Source: an uncultured Sphingomonadaceae bacterium (GTDB taxonomy: Bacteria; Pseudomonadota; Alphaproteobacteria; Sphingomonadales; Sphingomonadaceae). Taken from it: a stretch of 11,806 bases of DNA. Position 1 is the first letter of the stretch. Each line of letters begins with the position of its first letter. The notes under the pieces were generated by a model. That model was not told where the DNA came from and ran no database searches. It saw only the letters and a program-made list of their open reading frames with translations. This document shows positions 1-5,747 of the stretch, piece by piece. The stretch spans positions 1 to 11,806 of the forward strand of contig CALLWN010000270.1 in assembly GCA_938016505.1 (NCBI GenBank), given 5' to 3'. The translations under genes were made by a program, and so were the position numbers.

Positions 1-450
1 CTGCTTGCCGGCGCGGGCGCGGGCGCATTCCGGCGATTCGGTTTTGCGGAAGGGCAGCTCGTCGCGCGATGGCGCGAAATCGTCGGCCCTCTATACGCGC
101 GCTGGTCGGCGCCCGAAGCTCTGCGTCCGTTGCGGGGCAAGGCCGGCCAGTCGGGGGCCACGCTCGTGGTCCGCGTGGAAGGCCCCTTTGCCCTGCAGCT
201 TCAGCATGCCGAGCCGATGATCCTCGAGCGCTGCAACCGGATCCTCGGCACCGTGGCGGTGGGACGGGTCCGGCTGGTCCAGGGCCCCGTTCCAAGACTG
301 CAACCGGCGGTTCCCGATGAACCGCTGCGCACTGCAGCTTCCGAGCCTGGTGTCTCGCTAAGGTGCATCAGCGACCCGGGGCTGCGGACGGCGCTCGAGG
401 ATCTGGCCCGGTTCGTGAGCACAACGAAGGGCCCGCCCAGGGTCGCCTGA
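1..450 (+). CDS. DUF721 / DciA-like protein, 5' end missing
   Basis: The reading frame is open from base 1 to the TGA at 448-450, giving 149 residues without the start. The visible part has the DUF721 pattern: an early W-R-E-I-V-G segment (residues 24-29 of the fragment), then a beta-rich stretch ending in TLVVRVEGPFALQLQH, where other family members have L-V-V-x-V-x-(S/G)-x-x-x-A-x-x-L. A tail rich in Arg and Pro follows. DUF721 includes DciA, the helicase-loading partner of DnaB in many bacteria. In alphaproteobacteria the family often lies near mutY or a dsbA-like gene, neither of which is visible here. Helicase loading is inferred from the family; the sequence shows only the domain. No downstream gene overlaps it, and 140 bp separate it from bolA. 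Confidence 0.75.
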   Translation: MLAGAGAGAFRRFGFAEGQLVARWREIVGPLYARWSAPEALRPLRGKAGQSGATLVVRVEGPFALQLQHAEPMILERCNRILGTVAVGRVRLVQGPVPRLQPAVPDEPLRTAASEPGVSLRCISDPGLRTALEDLARFVSTTKGPPRVA

Positions 451-489
451 GCAAGGCGCACGAAAGGGAGGTCGAGGCGGGCAGGGCGG

Positions 490-518
490 TTGCGATGTGG
501 GCGCGACACCGCTATCCG
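490..518 (+). promoter_or_regulatory. Possible sigma-70 promoter for bolA-grxD
   Basis: A TTGCGA box (490-495) is followed after 17 nt by TATCCG (513-518). The spacing is ideal, but only about four and three bases respectively match consensus. It lies in the only gap ahead of bolA, about 70 nt before the start, and would put a hairpin (532-555) in the leader. Weak by sequence alone. Confidence 0.3.
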
Positions 519-531
519 ATAACTGATGGTT

Positions 532-555
532 CCTGTCAGAGTTTGATCTGGCAGG
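532..555 (+). other. Stem-loop ahead of bolA
   Basis: A 9-bp inverted repeat, CCTGTCAGA (532-540) and TCTGGCAGG (547-555), closes a 6-nt loop GTTTGA with a single T/G wobble. No T-run follows, so it is not a classical intrinsic terminator. It could be a leader structure in the bolA mRNA, a weak 3' end for the DUF721 transcript, or an operator dyad. Confidence 0.5.
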
Positions 556-590
556 AGCGTTCAGGACGGTCGCAGGATGGAGGGTGTTTC

Positions 591-827
591 GTGCCGATGA
601 GCGGAGCTGAGATCGAGCGCCGGATCAAGGCCGCGCTGCCGGATGCGGAGGTCAGTCTCGTGGACCTCGCGGGCGACGACGACCACTGGGAGGCGACGGT
701 GGTATCATCGGCCTTTGCAGGCCTCCCGAGGGTGCGTCAGCATCGCCTCGTCTATGAGGCAATCGGCTCCGACATGGGCGGAAGACTCCACGCGCTGCGC
801 CTCACCACTCGGCCGCGTCAGGGTTGA
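591..827 (+). CDS. bolA: BolA family protein
   Basis: This 78-residue protein belongs to the small BolA/IbaG family, which partners monothiol glutaredoxins in [2Fe-2S] cluster binding and transfer. The pattern is clear: A-E-I-E-R-R-I-K at the N-terminus, a loop with GDDDHW (His32), R-V-R-Q-H-R-L-V-Y (residues 47-55), and the near-invariant C-terminal G-x-L-H-A-L with His67. His32 in the loop suggests the BolA_H type. I chose GTG 591 because GGAGGG at 579-584 sits 6 nt upstream, and the resulting start (M)PMSGAEIE resembles the MPM starts I recall for alphaproteobacterial homologues. ATG 597 is the alternative, with a 12-nt spacer. The gene lies 32 nt ahead of grxD, and this adjacency matches the known physical partnership. 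An in-frame extension upstream to 363 overlaps the DUF721 gene and carries no family sequence. Confidence 0.9.
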   Translation: MPMSGAEIERRIKAALPDAEVSLVDLAGDDDHWEATVVSSAFAGLPRVRQHRLVYEAIGSDMGGRLHALRLTTRPRQG

Positions 828-859
828 CGCGCGCTCTCCACACGCAGAAAGGCTTGATC

Positions 860-1189
860 ATGAACGACGTCGGCCAGAGGATTGCGAAGATCGTCTCCGA
901 GAATGATGTGGTTCTCTTCATGAAGGGGACCCGCTTCTTCCCGCAGTGCGGCTTCTCGGGCCGGGCTGTGGCGATCCTTGAGCATCTCGAGGTTCCGTTT
1001 CATGACGTTGACGTGCTCCAGGATCCGGAACTTCGGGCCGGCATCAAGTCGTTCAGCGACTGGCCCACAATCCCGCAACTCTACGTCAAGGGTGAGTTTG
1101 TGGGCGGATCCGACATCATGACCGAAATGTTCGAAGCCGGCGAGCTCCAGGCGCTGCTGGGCCAGACCGGAATCAAGACTGCGGACTGA
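860..1189 (+). CDS. grxD: Monothiol glutaredoxin, Grx4 type
   Basis: A 109-residue single-domain CGFS glutaredoxin. The family binds a glutathione-ligated [2Fe-2S] cluster in the cytoplasm and delivers it, often with BolA, rather than acting as a general disulfide reductase. The CGFS active site is at residues 30-33, preceded by the glutathione-contacting Lys22 in FMKGT. The conserved WPTIPQLY (68-75) holds the cis-Pro, and GG at 82-83 lies in the V-G-G-S-D segment. Length is typical for bacterial Grx4. ATG 860 has AGAAAGG at 846-852 as a ribosome site; the in-frame start at 824 would overlap bolA and add no family sequence. The usual Leu-Phe-Pro-Gln-Cys reads Phe-Phe-Pro-Gln-Cys here, a mild change. 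Confidence 0.95.
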   Translation: MNDVGQRIAKIVSENDVVLFMKGTRFFPQCGFSGRAVAILEHLEVPFHDVDVLQDPELRAGIKSFSDWPTIPQLYVKGEFVGGSDIMTEMFEAGELQALLGQTGIKTAD

Positions 1190-1197
1190 GCGGTGCG

Positions 1198-1971
1198 GTG
1201 ACTACGGGCCGGTCGCCGTTGACGGACGTTCTGCCCGGGGTCCGCGAGTGTCTGCGAAACGAAGGGTGGGCCATCGTTCCGGTTTCGGGAGCGCTGCTTG
1301 TTCTCCCGTTGCTTCTTCTGGTCCGCGCGATGGGGCTTGATCTGCTCGAGCCGAAGCCGGACCTCGGCCCTCCCGGGCCTGCCGTCGGCCTGCTGCTGCT
1401 CGCGGTCCTGCTGCTCAGCATTCTTGGTCAGCTGTTCGTGACGGCGCTCGCCATCGGCCAGGCAGGCGAGACGGTCGGCAGCCTGCTCGCCCGGCTGACT
1501 CGCCTGCTCCCCCAGGGCGTTGCCATCGGGTTTGTTCAGGCGGTGCCAGTCTCGCTCGGCTTGCAGGCCATGGCGTCCAGTCAGCCCGTCCTCGCCTTTG
1601 CGGGCGCATCGATGGTCGGGGTCGGGGTCTACCTCTTCGCCAGGATGATGGTTGCTCTCCCTGTCCTCGTCGGGGAAGGCGGCGGCGTTCTTGCCGCCCT
1701 GCAAAGAAGCTGGGAACTCACAAGCGGCCGGACGCTTGGTCTCATCGTGCTGCTCCTCGCGCTCATGGTCGGGTTCTTCGTGCTCGCCGTCCTCCTTGTC
1801 GCCCTTGCTGCACCTGTTGCGGCAATCGCCACGCTCCTGCTCGGGGATCCCGCAACGGGGTGGGGCCCTGCGCAGTGGGTGAACGGCCTGTTGCTCGCGG
1901 CACTCCAGACGTCACTGACCGTCATGGTCGCGCTGGTCGCGGGGCGGGCTTACCGCACCCTCGCGGGCTAG
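1198..1971 (+). CDS. Polytopic inner-membrane protein, function unknown
   Basis: A 257-residue very hydrophobic protein starting at GTG 1198, 8 nt after the grxD stop, so probably translationally coupled. I count about five or six membrane segments, near residues 28-46, 62-88, 108-125, 131-157, 179-216 (long enough for two helices) and 228-249. Between the middle helices lies a soluble motif, L-F-A-R-M-M-V-A-L-P-V-L-V-G-E (147-160), followed by L-Q-R-S-W-E-L-T-S-G (168-177). The combination of an Arg in a helix, P-V-x-V-x-E and R-S-W-x-L-T-x-G recalls the glycerophosphoryl-diester-phosphodiesterase membrane-domain-like and YciC-like families, which have no settled function. I therefore give no function. 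It ends only 8 nt from the convergent hemF stop, leaving little room for a terminator between them. Confidence 0.75.
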   Translation: MTTGRSPLTDVLPGVRECLRNEGWAIVPVSGALLVLPLLLLVRAMGLDLLEPKPDLGPPGPAVGLLLLAVLLLSILGQLFVTALAIGQAGETVGSLLARLTRLLPQGVAIGFVQAVPVSLGLQAMASSQPVLAFAGASMVGVGVYLFARMMVALPVLVGEGGGVLAALQRSWELTSGRTLGLIVLLLALMVGFFVLAVLLVALAAPVAAIATLLLGDPATGWGPAQWVNGLLLAALQTSLTVMVALVAGRAYRTLAG

Positions 1972-1979
1972 CGCCGGGC

Positions 1980-2861
1980 TCAGTCCCAGCGCGCCTCTGG
2001 GGGCAGACTCATCAGGATCGCGTCCGTGTTTCCGCCAGTCTTCAGGCCGAACACGGTGCCGCGGTCATAGACGAGGTTGAATTCGGCGTAGAGGCCTCGA
2101 TAGCGCAGCAGGGCCAGTCGCGCTGAGTCGTCCCAGGGTTCGCCCATCCGGCGCCTCACGATTTCGGGAAAGACGCGGGCGAAGGTCTCGCCCACGGCCC
2201 GCGTGAACGCGAAATGGGCCTCGAACGATGGATCGTCAGGGCATTCGAGATAGTCATAGAATATGCCGCCAACGCCCCGGGCCCGGTTCCGGTGGGGAAT
2301 GAAAAAATAGGTCTCGCACCATTTCGAGAAGCGTTCCCAATAGTCCTTGCCATGGGTATCGCAGGTGGCTTTCAGCGCGGCATGGAAGGCCGCGGTATCC
2401 TCCTCGCGCGGGAATGCCGGGTTCAGGTCTGCGCCACCTCCAAACCAGCATTTCGTGGTCACGAGAAACCGCGTGTTCATGTGAACGGCGGGCACATTCG
2501 GGTTCGCCATGTGGGCCACGAGGCTGATGCCGGTCGCAAAAAACTCTGGGTCATCGGCCGCTCCGGGAATCGCCTTAGCGAAATCCTCGGGGAAGTTGCC
2601 ATGAACGGTCGAGATATTGACTCCAACCTTCTCGAACACCCGACCCTTCATCACGCCCATCGTGCCGCCGCCACCGGGTGCACCTGACGGATCGGTCCGG
2701 GTCCAGTCGCGGGTCTCGAAGCGACCAGGGGCGGTGGGCGCACTGGCGAGAACGGGCACGTCTGCGCTTTCGTCCTCGATTGTCTCGAAGATCGCGAAGA
2801 TACGGTCCCGAAGCTCCTTGAACCAGGCGCTGGCCCGCGCCTTTTTCATGTCCATGTCCAT
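1980..2861 (-). CDS. hemF: Oxygen-dependent coproporphyrinogen III oxidase
   Basis: HemF oxidatively decarboxylates coproporphyrinogen III to protoporphyrinogen IX with O2, a late step of haem synthesis. Numbered from ATG 2861 (293 residues), family signatures are complete: GGGGTMGVMKG (residues 63-73), NPNVPAVHMNTR (120-131) with conserved His127, WFGGGADLNP (139-148), PHRNRARGVGGIFYDY (189-204), and the C-terminal LYAEFNLVYDRGT (257-269) plus GLKTGGNTDAILMSLPP (272-288). Three in-frame ATGs lie close together (2861, 2855, 2849; protein MDMDMKK), so the exact start is uncertain. An upstream ATG at 2918 would add 19 non-conserved residues. The gene is divergent from the hydrolase gene at 2982 and convergent with the membrane protein. 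The enzyme implies an aerobic lifestyle; no hemN-like partner is in the window. Confidence 0.97.
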   Translation of the reverse strand: MDMDMKKARASAWFKELRDRIFAIFETIEDESADVPVLASAPTAPGRFETRDWTRTDPSGAPGGGGTMGVMKGRVFEKVGVNISTVHGNFPEDFAKAIPGAADDPEFFATGISLVAHMANPNVPAVHMNTRFLVTTKCWFGGGADLNPAFPREEDTAAFHAALKATCDTHGKDYWERFSKWCETYFFIPHRNRARGVGGIFYDYLECPDDPSFEAHFAFTRAVGETFARVFPEIVRRRMGEPWDDSARLALLRYRGLYAEFNLVYDRGTVFGLKTGGNTDAILMSLPPEARWD

Positions 2862-2981
2862 CGCGGCGCGCCTAGCCGTGACCACCCCTCGGGCGCAACC
2901 GCCTGTTTCCAGGTCCATCCCCCTTGTCGAGGCCGGCTTCGCCCGGCAGAGGTCCGACGCCTGCTACCGGGGGGAGCGTCC
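2862..2981. promoter_or_regulatory. Divergent intergenic region, hemF / hydrolase
   Basis: This 120-bp gap must carry the control signals for both outward genes. No strong sigma-70 pair is visible. The best guesses are TTGTCG (2924-2929) for the plus strand and TTGCGC (minus, 2898-2893) for hemF, each with a poor -10. A short GC hairpin (GCCGG...CCGGC) lies near 2931-2947. The plus-strand gene has a strong ribosome site, GGGGGAG at 2969-2975. No clear operator dyad was seen. Confidence 0.35.
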
Positions 2982-3896
2982 ATGAGCGTGTATCGCACTG
3001 CCGATGTCCGGTTCCTGCACCTCGAGGATTGGCCCTACCTGCCGGAGTTCACGGAGTTCAGGCTTCCGCCCTTCGGGCTCGTGAGGACCGCTCACTACGC
3101 CACCGGTCCAGTTGGCGGCCCGGTGGTTCTTCTTCTGCACGGCGAGCCGACTTGGGCCTATCTCTACCGCAAGATGATGCCCGCCCTGGCCGCTGCGGGC
3201 GCGCGCGTCATCGCCCCGGACCTGTTCGGTTTTGGGCAGTCGGACAAGCCCTTGTATGCCGACCAGATCGGCTATGAAGTGCTGGTGTCGTGGCTGGCCC
3301 AGTGGTTCGACGCTCAGGAACTCACCGACGTCACGCTGTTCTGCCAGGACTGGGGCGGGTTGCTCGGCTTGCGCCTCGTGGCTGCGCGTTCCGACAAGTT
3401 TGCGCGCGTCATCGCCTCGAACACGCTTCTGCCCGACGGTCGAATTCCGCCCACCGAAGCCTTCCTGCGCTGGCGCAGGTTCAGTCAGCAGGTCGACCCG
3501 TTCGACTGCGGCGGGATTGTCCAGCAGGCAACGGCCCGGGGCATCTCGGCCGGAGCGAGGGCGGCCTACAATGCGCCGTTCCCCGACCCGCGCAGCCTGG
3601 GTGCGCCGCGGCGTCTGCCTCTTCTGGTTCCGATCTCACCTGACGATGCCTCGGCGCTGACCAATCTCCTGGCATGGGACACGCTCGCAAGGTTCGACCG
3701 GCCGTTCCTGACCCTGTTCGGCGACAGCGACCCGATGACCGCGCCCTATGCCAAGATCTTCCAGCAGAGGATCCCCGGCGCCGCAGGGCAGCCCCATGCC
3801 ATCATCCGCAACGCCGGCCACTTCATCCAGGAAGATGCCGGACCGGAACTCGCCCGCCTGACGCTGGCGTTCATGGGCCTGGGCGGTGATGCCTGA
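2982..3896 (+). CDS. Haloalkane dehalogenase family alpha/beta hydrolase
   Basis: A 304-residue alpha/beta hydrolase of haloalkane dehalogenase subfamily I (DhlA/DhmA/DppA-like), close to DhlA in length. Such enzymes cleave a carbon-halogen bond with water via an aspartyl ester. Visible elements: oxyanion-side HGEPTW (53-58); APDLFGFGQSDKP (78-90); nucleophile elbow C-Q-D-W-G-G with Asp123 and the halide-binding Trp124; cap segment YNAPFPD (196-202); likely acid Asp250 in GDSDP; catalytic His280 in NAGHFIQED. The triad is intact. The cap position matching DhlA Trp175 is Thr/Ala here, but Trp164 in FLRWRRFSQ could be the second halide ligand, as I recall for DppA Trp163. ATG 2982 has GGGGGAG 6 nt upstream. 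The gene stands alone, divergent from hemF. Substrate unknown; a non-dehalogenase esterase or epoxide-hydrolase-like role remains possible. Confidence 0.85.
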   Translation: MSVYRTADVRFLHLEDWPYLPEFTEFRLPPFGLVRTAHYATGPVGGPVVLLLHGEPTWAYLYRKMMPALAAAGARVIAPDLFGFGQSDKPLYADQIGYEVLVSWLAQWFDAQELTDVTLFCQDWGGLLGLRLVAARSDKFARVIASNTLLPDGRIPPTEAFLRWRRFSQQVDPFDCGGIVQQATARGISAGARAAYNAPFPDPRSLGAPRRLPLLVPISPDDASALTNLLAWDTLARFDRPFLTLFGDSDPMTAPYAKIFQQRIPGAAGQPHAIIRNAGHFIQEDAGPELARLTLAFMGLGGDA

Positions 3897-3926
3897 ACGC
3901 TTGCGTCGTTGGGCGGCAGCCATCGC

Positions 3927-3954
3927 TTGACAGGTTGGGGATGGCCACCATAGA
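3927..3954 (+). promoter_or_regulatory. Promoter of tRNA-Asp
   Basis: A perfect -35 TTGACA (3927-3932) is followed after 16 nt by CATAGA (3949-3954), a partial -10. The predicted start near 3961 is about 9 nt before the mature tRNA 5' end at 3970. Position and the perfect -35 make this a good call despite the weak -10. Confidence 0.65.
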
Positions 3955-3969
3955 GGCCCGCTTCCCTGT

Positions 3970-4046
3970 GCGGGTGTAGCTCAGTCGGTTAGAGCGCCGG
4001 CCTGTCACGCCGGAGGTCGCGGGTTCGAGCCCCGTCACTCGCGCCA
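3970..4046 (+). tRNA. tRNA-Asp (anticodon GTC)
   Basis: A full 77-nt cloverleaf with encoded CCA (4044-4046). The acceptor stem GCGGGTG (3970-3976) pairs with CACTCGC (4036-4042) with one G-T wobble. The D-arm carries AGCTCAGTCGGTTAGAGC. The anticodon stem CCGGC/GCCGG closes the loop CTGTCAC with anticodon GTC at 4004-4006. The T-arm is GCGGG-TTCGAGC-CCCGT. The discriminator base is G4043, as expected for Asp identity. The 3' end overlaps the end of the opposite-strand chorismate mutase gene by 12 nt. Confidence 0.97.
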
Positions 4047-4394
4047 GGGGTTGGAAGCCCCGGGCGCGCTTTCACATTGTGCCGCAGAAGGGTTACGCAG
4101 GCGATCCCAAGCCTCAAGTTCGTGGGCGATCGAGGCCTCCACCAGCTGGTTCCAGATCGAGCCGATCACCCCGGGGTCGATTCCAAGGTCCTGTGCAAGC
4201 TGCCTGACATGGGCGATGACTGCGGCCTTGCGCGCCTCGTCGCGCACATCCTCGCGCCGGGGCTTGATCCGGGCGGCCGCATCCATGAAGCGCATGCGCT
4301 CGGCGAGGAGGCCGACCAGTTCCGCGTCGATCGAGTCGACCGCGTGCCTGACCTGCTCCATCGTGCGCGCGGCCTCCGGGCGGACCCGGCTCAC
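4035..4394 (-). CDS. aroQ: Chorismate mutase, AroQ class (PchB-like)
   Basis: A 119-residue all-helical AroQ-fold protein. Chorismate mutase converts chorismate to prephenate on the way to Phe and Tyr; the related PchB also splits isochorismate. Visible residues: TMEQVRHAVDSID (11-23) with Arg16; L-L-A-E-R with Arg33; Lys44 in RIKP; Arg51-Asp52 and Arg55 in VRDEARK; Q-L-V-E-A-S-I-A-H-E-L-E-A-W (83-96), where Glu92 lies at the position I align to PchB Gln90. Glu at the equivalent position is known in other AroQ mutases. I chose GTG 4394 because it forms a GTGA overlap with the upstream DUF2842 stop and homologues as I recall them extend 10-15 residues before T-M-x-x-V-R. ATG 4361, with GGAGG 11 nt upstream, is the alternative (108 residues). 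The last 19 residues after LRNPS lie beyond the domain and run antisense to the tRNA-Asp end. Confidence 0.88.
   Translation of the reverse strand: MSRVRPEAARTMEQVRHAVDSIDAELVGLLAERMRFMDAAARIKPRREDVRDEARKAAVIAHVRQLAQDLGIDPGVIGSIWNQLVEASIAHELEAWDRLRNPSAAQCESAPGASNPWRE
4041..4072 (+). terminator. Terminator-like hairpin after tRNA-Asp
   Basis: GCGCC-A-GGGG (4041-4050) can pair with CCCC-G-GGCGC (4058-4067) around a 7-nt loop TTGGAAG: 5 bp, one A-G mismatch, then 4 bp. A short T-run (4070-4072) follows. The stem begins within the tRNA 3' end, so folding competes with the acceptor arm. The weak T-tract keeps confidence moderate. The same DNA encodes the tail of chorismate mutase on the other strand. 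Confidence 0.45.
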
Positions 4395-4606
4395 CGGAGC
4401 TGTCGCCAGTTGCCGGTCTCGATCCAGAGGAGCGCCGGACGAAAGGGGATGACCCAGGCAACGCCGAGCACCAACCATACGGGAAGCTGCACCAGCGGAT
4501 GCAGGCGAGCGACGGGCTCGGCGATCCAGACGGCTGCAAGGGCGTAGACGAACAGGAACAGGATCAGACCGATGATGCCGAAGGGGCGGCGAAGACTGGG
4601 AGTCAT
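4391..4606 (-). CDS. DUF2842 small membrane protein
   Basis: A 71-residue protein with two membrane helices, near residues 9-29 and 37-56. It begins M-T-P-S-L-R-R-P-F-G and ends with L-L-W-I-E-T-G-N-W-R. The layout (short basic N-terminus, helix, short loop, helix containing G-V-A-W-V-I-P, final W-I/M-E-T-G) is that of DUF2842, an alphaproteobacterial family of unknown function. ATG 4606 gives the family-like start; in-frame ATGs at 4612 and 4618 are possible, and a GGGG stretch 8 nt before 4612 slightly favours that one for ribosome binding. It begins 33 nt after the cyclo-ligase stop and shares a GTGA stop/start with chorismate mutase, so the three are likely co-transcribed. No function can be given. 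Confidence 0.8.
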   Translation of the reverse strand: MTPSLRRPFGIIGLILFLFVYALAAVWIAEPVARLHPLVQLPVWLVLGVAWVIPFRPALLWIETGNWRQLR

Positions 4607-4639
4607 GGCCATGCGCATAGCCCCAGCGCAGCGCATCGC

Positions 4640-5236
4640 CTAGCCGTCAGCCGGTCGCGGCGCCGCCTCACCCGGTCCTGTGCAGCGGATCAGCCGGCTC
4701 GGCGTCGCGACAAGGTCGAGCCTCTCGTCCCAGTCGGCAAGAGCGAGGCCCTCGGCCTCCTGCATGTCCCATGCGAGTCCGATCGCAAAGAGCGGCCCCC
4801 TCTGTCGGAGGTGGCGCAGTGTCCGGTCATAATGGCCTCCACCTTGGCCCAGCCGTCCGCCAGAGACATCAAACAGCAGCAACGGCACCAGAACGACTGT
4901 CGGGCGCACCTCAGGGGCCTCTGCCAGAGGCTCGCGGATCCCGTGGGCCCCGGGGCGGAGATCATCCCGTCGCGCAACGTGGAACCTGAGGGCCTGCGAT
5001 CCGGTCACCCTCGGGAAACACAGCCGGGCACAGCCCGGGTCGAGCGGGGCCGGGTTCACTTCCGAGCCGGTGGCAGCGTAGCTTGCGAGCACTGCATCCG
5101 TGGGGAGGATTTCGGCGACGCGGTCCGCAATCCGCCGTTCAAGGGCCTGCCGGACCGGAGGCTCGAGCGAAGCAACAAAGGCACGTCGCGCGGTGCGGGC
5201 GCGGGTTCGCAGGGCCTGTCGCGCAGCAAGGTCCAT
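4640..5236 (-). CDS. ygfA: 5-formyltetrahydrofolate cyclo-ligase
   Basis: A 198-residue MTHFS-family protein that converts 5-formyl-THF to 5,10-methenyl-THF using ATP, returning stored folate to the active pool. The N-terminal basic helix (RQALRTRARTARRAF, 6-20) is typical, as are A-S-Y-A-A-T-G-S-E-V (51-60), V-P-L-L-L-F-D (118-124) and the signature GGRLGQGGGHYDRTL (126-140) with Asp137. Most homologues read G-x-G-G-G-Y-Y-D; here the first Tyr is His135, a mild change. Length is normal. ATG 5236 has AGGA 6 nt upstream. It sits directly downstream of the 6S RNA, the conserved proteobacterial order ssrS-ygfA; E. coli processes a ssrS-ygfA transcript and the same is plausible here. Confidence 0.93.
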   Translation of the reverse strand: MDLAARQALRTRARTARRAFVASLEPPVRQALERRIADRVAEILPTDAVLASYAATGSEVNPAPLDPGCARLCFPRVTGSQALRFHVARRDDLRPGAHGIREPLAEAPEVRPTVVLVPLLLFDVSGGRLGQGGGHYDRTLRHLRQRGPLFAIGLAWDMQEAEGLALADWDERLDLVATPSRLIRCTGPGEAAPRPADG

Positions 5237-5258
5237 CCATCATCCTGCATGCCGGAGG

Positions 5259-5417
5259 TGGCGGGACCGGTCTGACCGTTTGCCCGGAAATCCGCTGACG
5301 CCATGAACGCCAGGTGGGCACCGTGATCGCCGGACCAGGATCCGGCGAGGGACAGCACCCTTTCGGATGATATCGCCTCAGGGATGTTCGATGGCGCGCA
5401 TCGACCAGACCCCGCCA
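5259..5417 (-). ncRNA. ssrS: 6S RNA
   Basis: About 159 nt on the minus strand between zapA and ygfA, the standard 6S locus. 6S RNA mimics an open promoter, sequesters sigma-70 RNA polymerase in stationary phase and templates short pRNAs. The 5' half carries CCCTGAGGCGATATCATCC (5383-5365), closely matching the E. coli 6S segment CCCUGAGCCGAUAUUUCAU as I remember it. The outer closing stem pairs TGGCGGG (5417-5411) with CCCGCCA (5265-5259) and GTCTG (5410-5406) with CAGAC (5274-5270). An inner stem pairs CGCCAT-C-GAA (5395-5387) with TTCATGGCG (5307-5299). The apical hairpin is a perfect 8 bp, TCGCCGGA/TCCGGCGA, with loop TCCTGG. Ends are set from the closing stem and the upstream promoter, so they may be off by a few bases. 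Confidence 0.85.
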
Positions 5418-5423
5418 CTCGCC

Positions 5424-5452
5424 AATCTAGGTCTGCGCCGGACCGGCCTCAA
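5424..5452 (-). promoter_or_regulatory. Sigma-70 promoter of 6S RNA
   Basis: On the minus strand, TTGAGG (5452-5447) is followed after exactly 17 nt by TAGATT (5429-5424). Each box matches consensus at four positions, including the key ones. The predicted start 6-8 nt downstream (about 5418-5416) coincides with the first base of the 6S closing stem. The -35 and spacer lie inside the 3' end of zapA, and the -10 begins just past its stop codon. Confidence 0.7.
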
Positions 5453-5747
5453 GGCCTGCAACAGCTTCGAGCCGGCCGGCAAGCGCCTCGAGACATTGGG
5501 CAAGGTTGGCCAGACGGGCGAGTGACCGGGCATCCACACCGGTCGCGCGGCCTTCGAGCAGGTCGCCTGCGACCTGGAGGCCGGCCATCAGAAGCAGGCG
5601 CGACTCTGTCAACGCACCCAGCAATCCGGAAAGTGCATGGGCGCGGCGGTCGAGCTCGTGCGCGGCCGCCTCGAGCGCCTGTTCGTCACCGTCCCGGCAT
5701 CCCAGCCGATAGCTGCGTCCGCCAACCTCCACGAACACCTCAGCCAT
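5427..5747 (-). CDS. zapA: Cell division protein ZapA
   Basis: A 106-residue ZapA: it binds FtsZ and bundles or aligns protofilaments at the Z-ring. The N-terminal strand AEVFVEVGGRSYRLGCRDGDE (2-22) carries the family pattern V-x-V-G-G-R-x-Y-x-L-x-C-x-D-G-x-E. The rest is one long helix or coiled coil (about 23-99), including L-T-E-S-R-L-L-L-M-A-G-L-Q-V-A (47-61), where family members have V-x-E-x-R-L-L-V-M-A-A-L. ATG 5747 lies inside the end of the upstream small gene (8-nt overlap) and has no clear Shine-Dalgarno site, suggesting translational coupling. The in-frame extension to 5804 carries no family sequence. The 6S RNA promoter starts within its 3' end. Confidence 0.9.
   Translation of the reverse strand: MAEVFVEVGGRSYRLGCRDGDEQALEAAAHELDRRAHALSGLLGALTESRLLLMAGLQVAGDLLEGRATGVDARSLARLANLAQCLEALAGRLEAVAGLEAGPAQT

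Noticed and set aside
1..30. GCGGGC-like short repeats at the window start
   Set aside because: They are Ala/Gly codons in the DUF721 frame, not a tandem repeat array. No CRISPR or insertion-sequence structure was seen anywhere in the window.
363..590. N-terminal extension of the BolA frame
   Set aside because: It overlaps the DUF721 gene, contains no BolA sequence, and a good ribosome site exists just before GTG 591.
1081..1704. 207-codon minus-strand frame rich in Gln, Glu, Asp and Arg opposite the membrane protein
   Set aside because: The odd composition is simply the complement of Leu/Val/Ala codons of the hydrophobic plus-strand protein.
1985..2001. CCCAG/CTGGG inverted repeat as a bidirectional terminator between the membrane protein gene and hemF
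   Set aside because: Only 5 bp, lies within hemF coding sequence, and no T-run follows on either strand.
2862..2918. Extended N-terminus for HemF starting at 2918
   Set aside because: The 19 residues are not conserved in the family as I know it; the ATG cluster at 2849-2861 gives a normal start.
4499..5275. 258-codon plus-strand frame opposite the cyclo-ligase gene, running into the 6S locus
   Set aside because: The minus strand encodes a full MTHFS protein with its GQGGGHYDR signature; the plus frame shows no family pattern.
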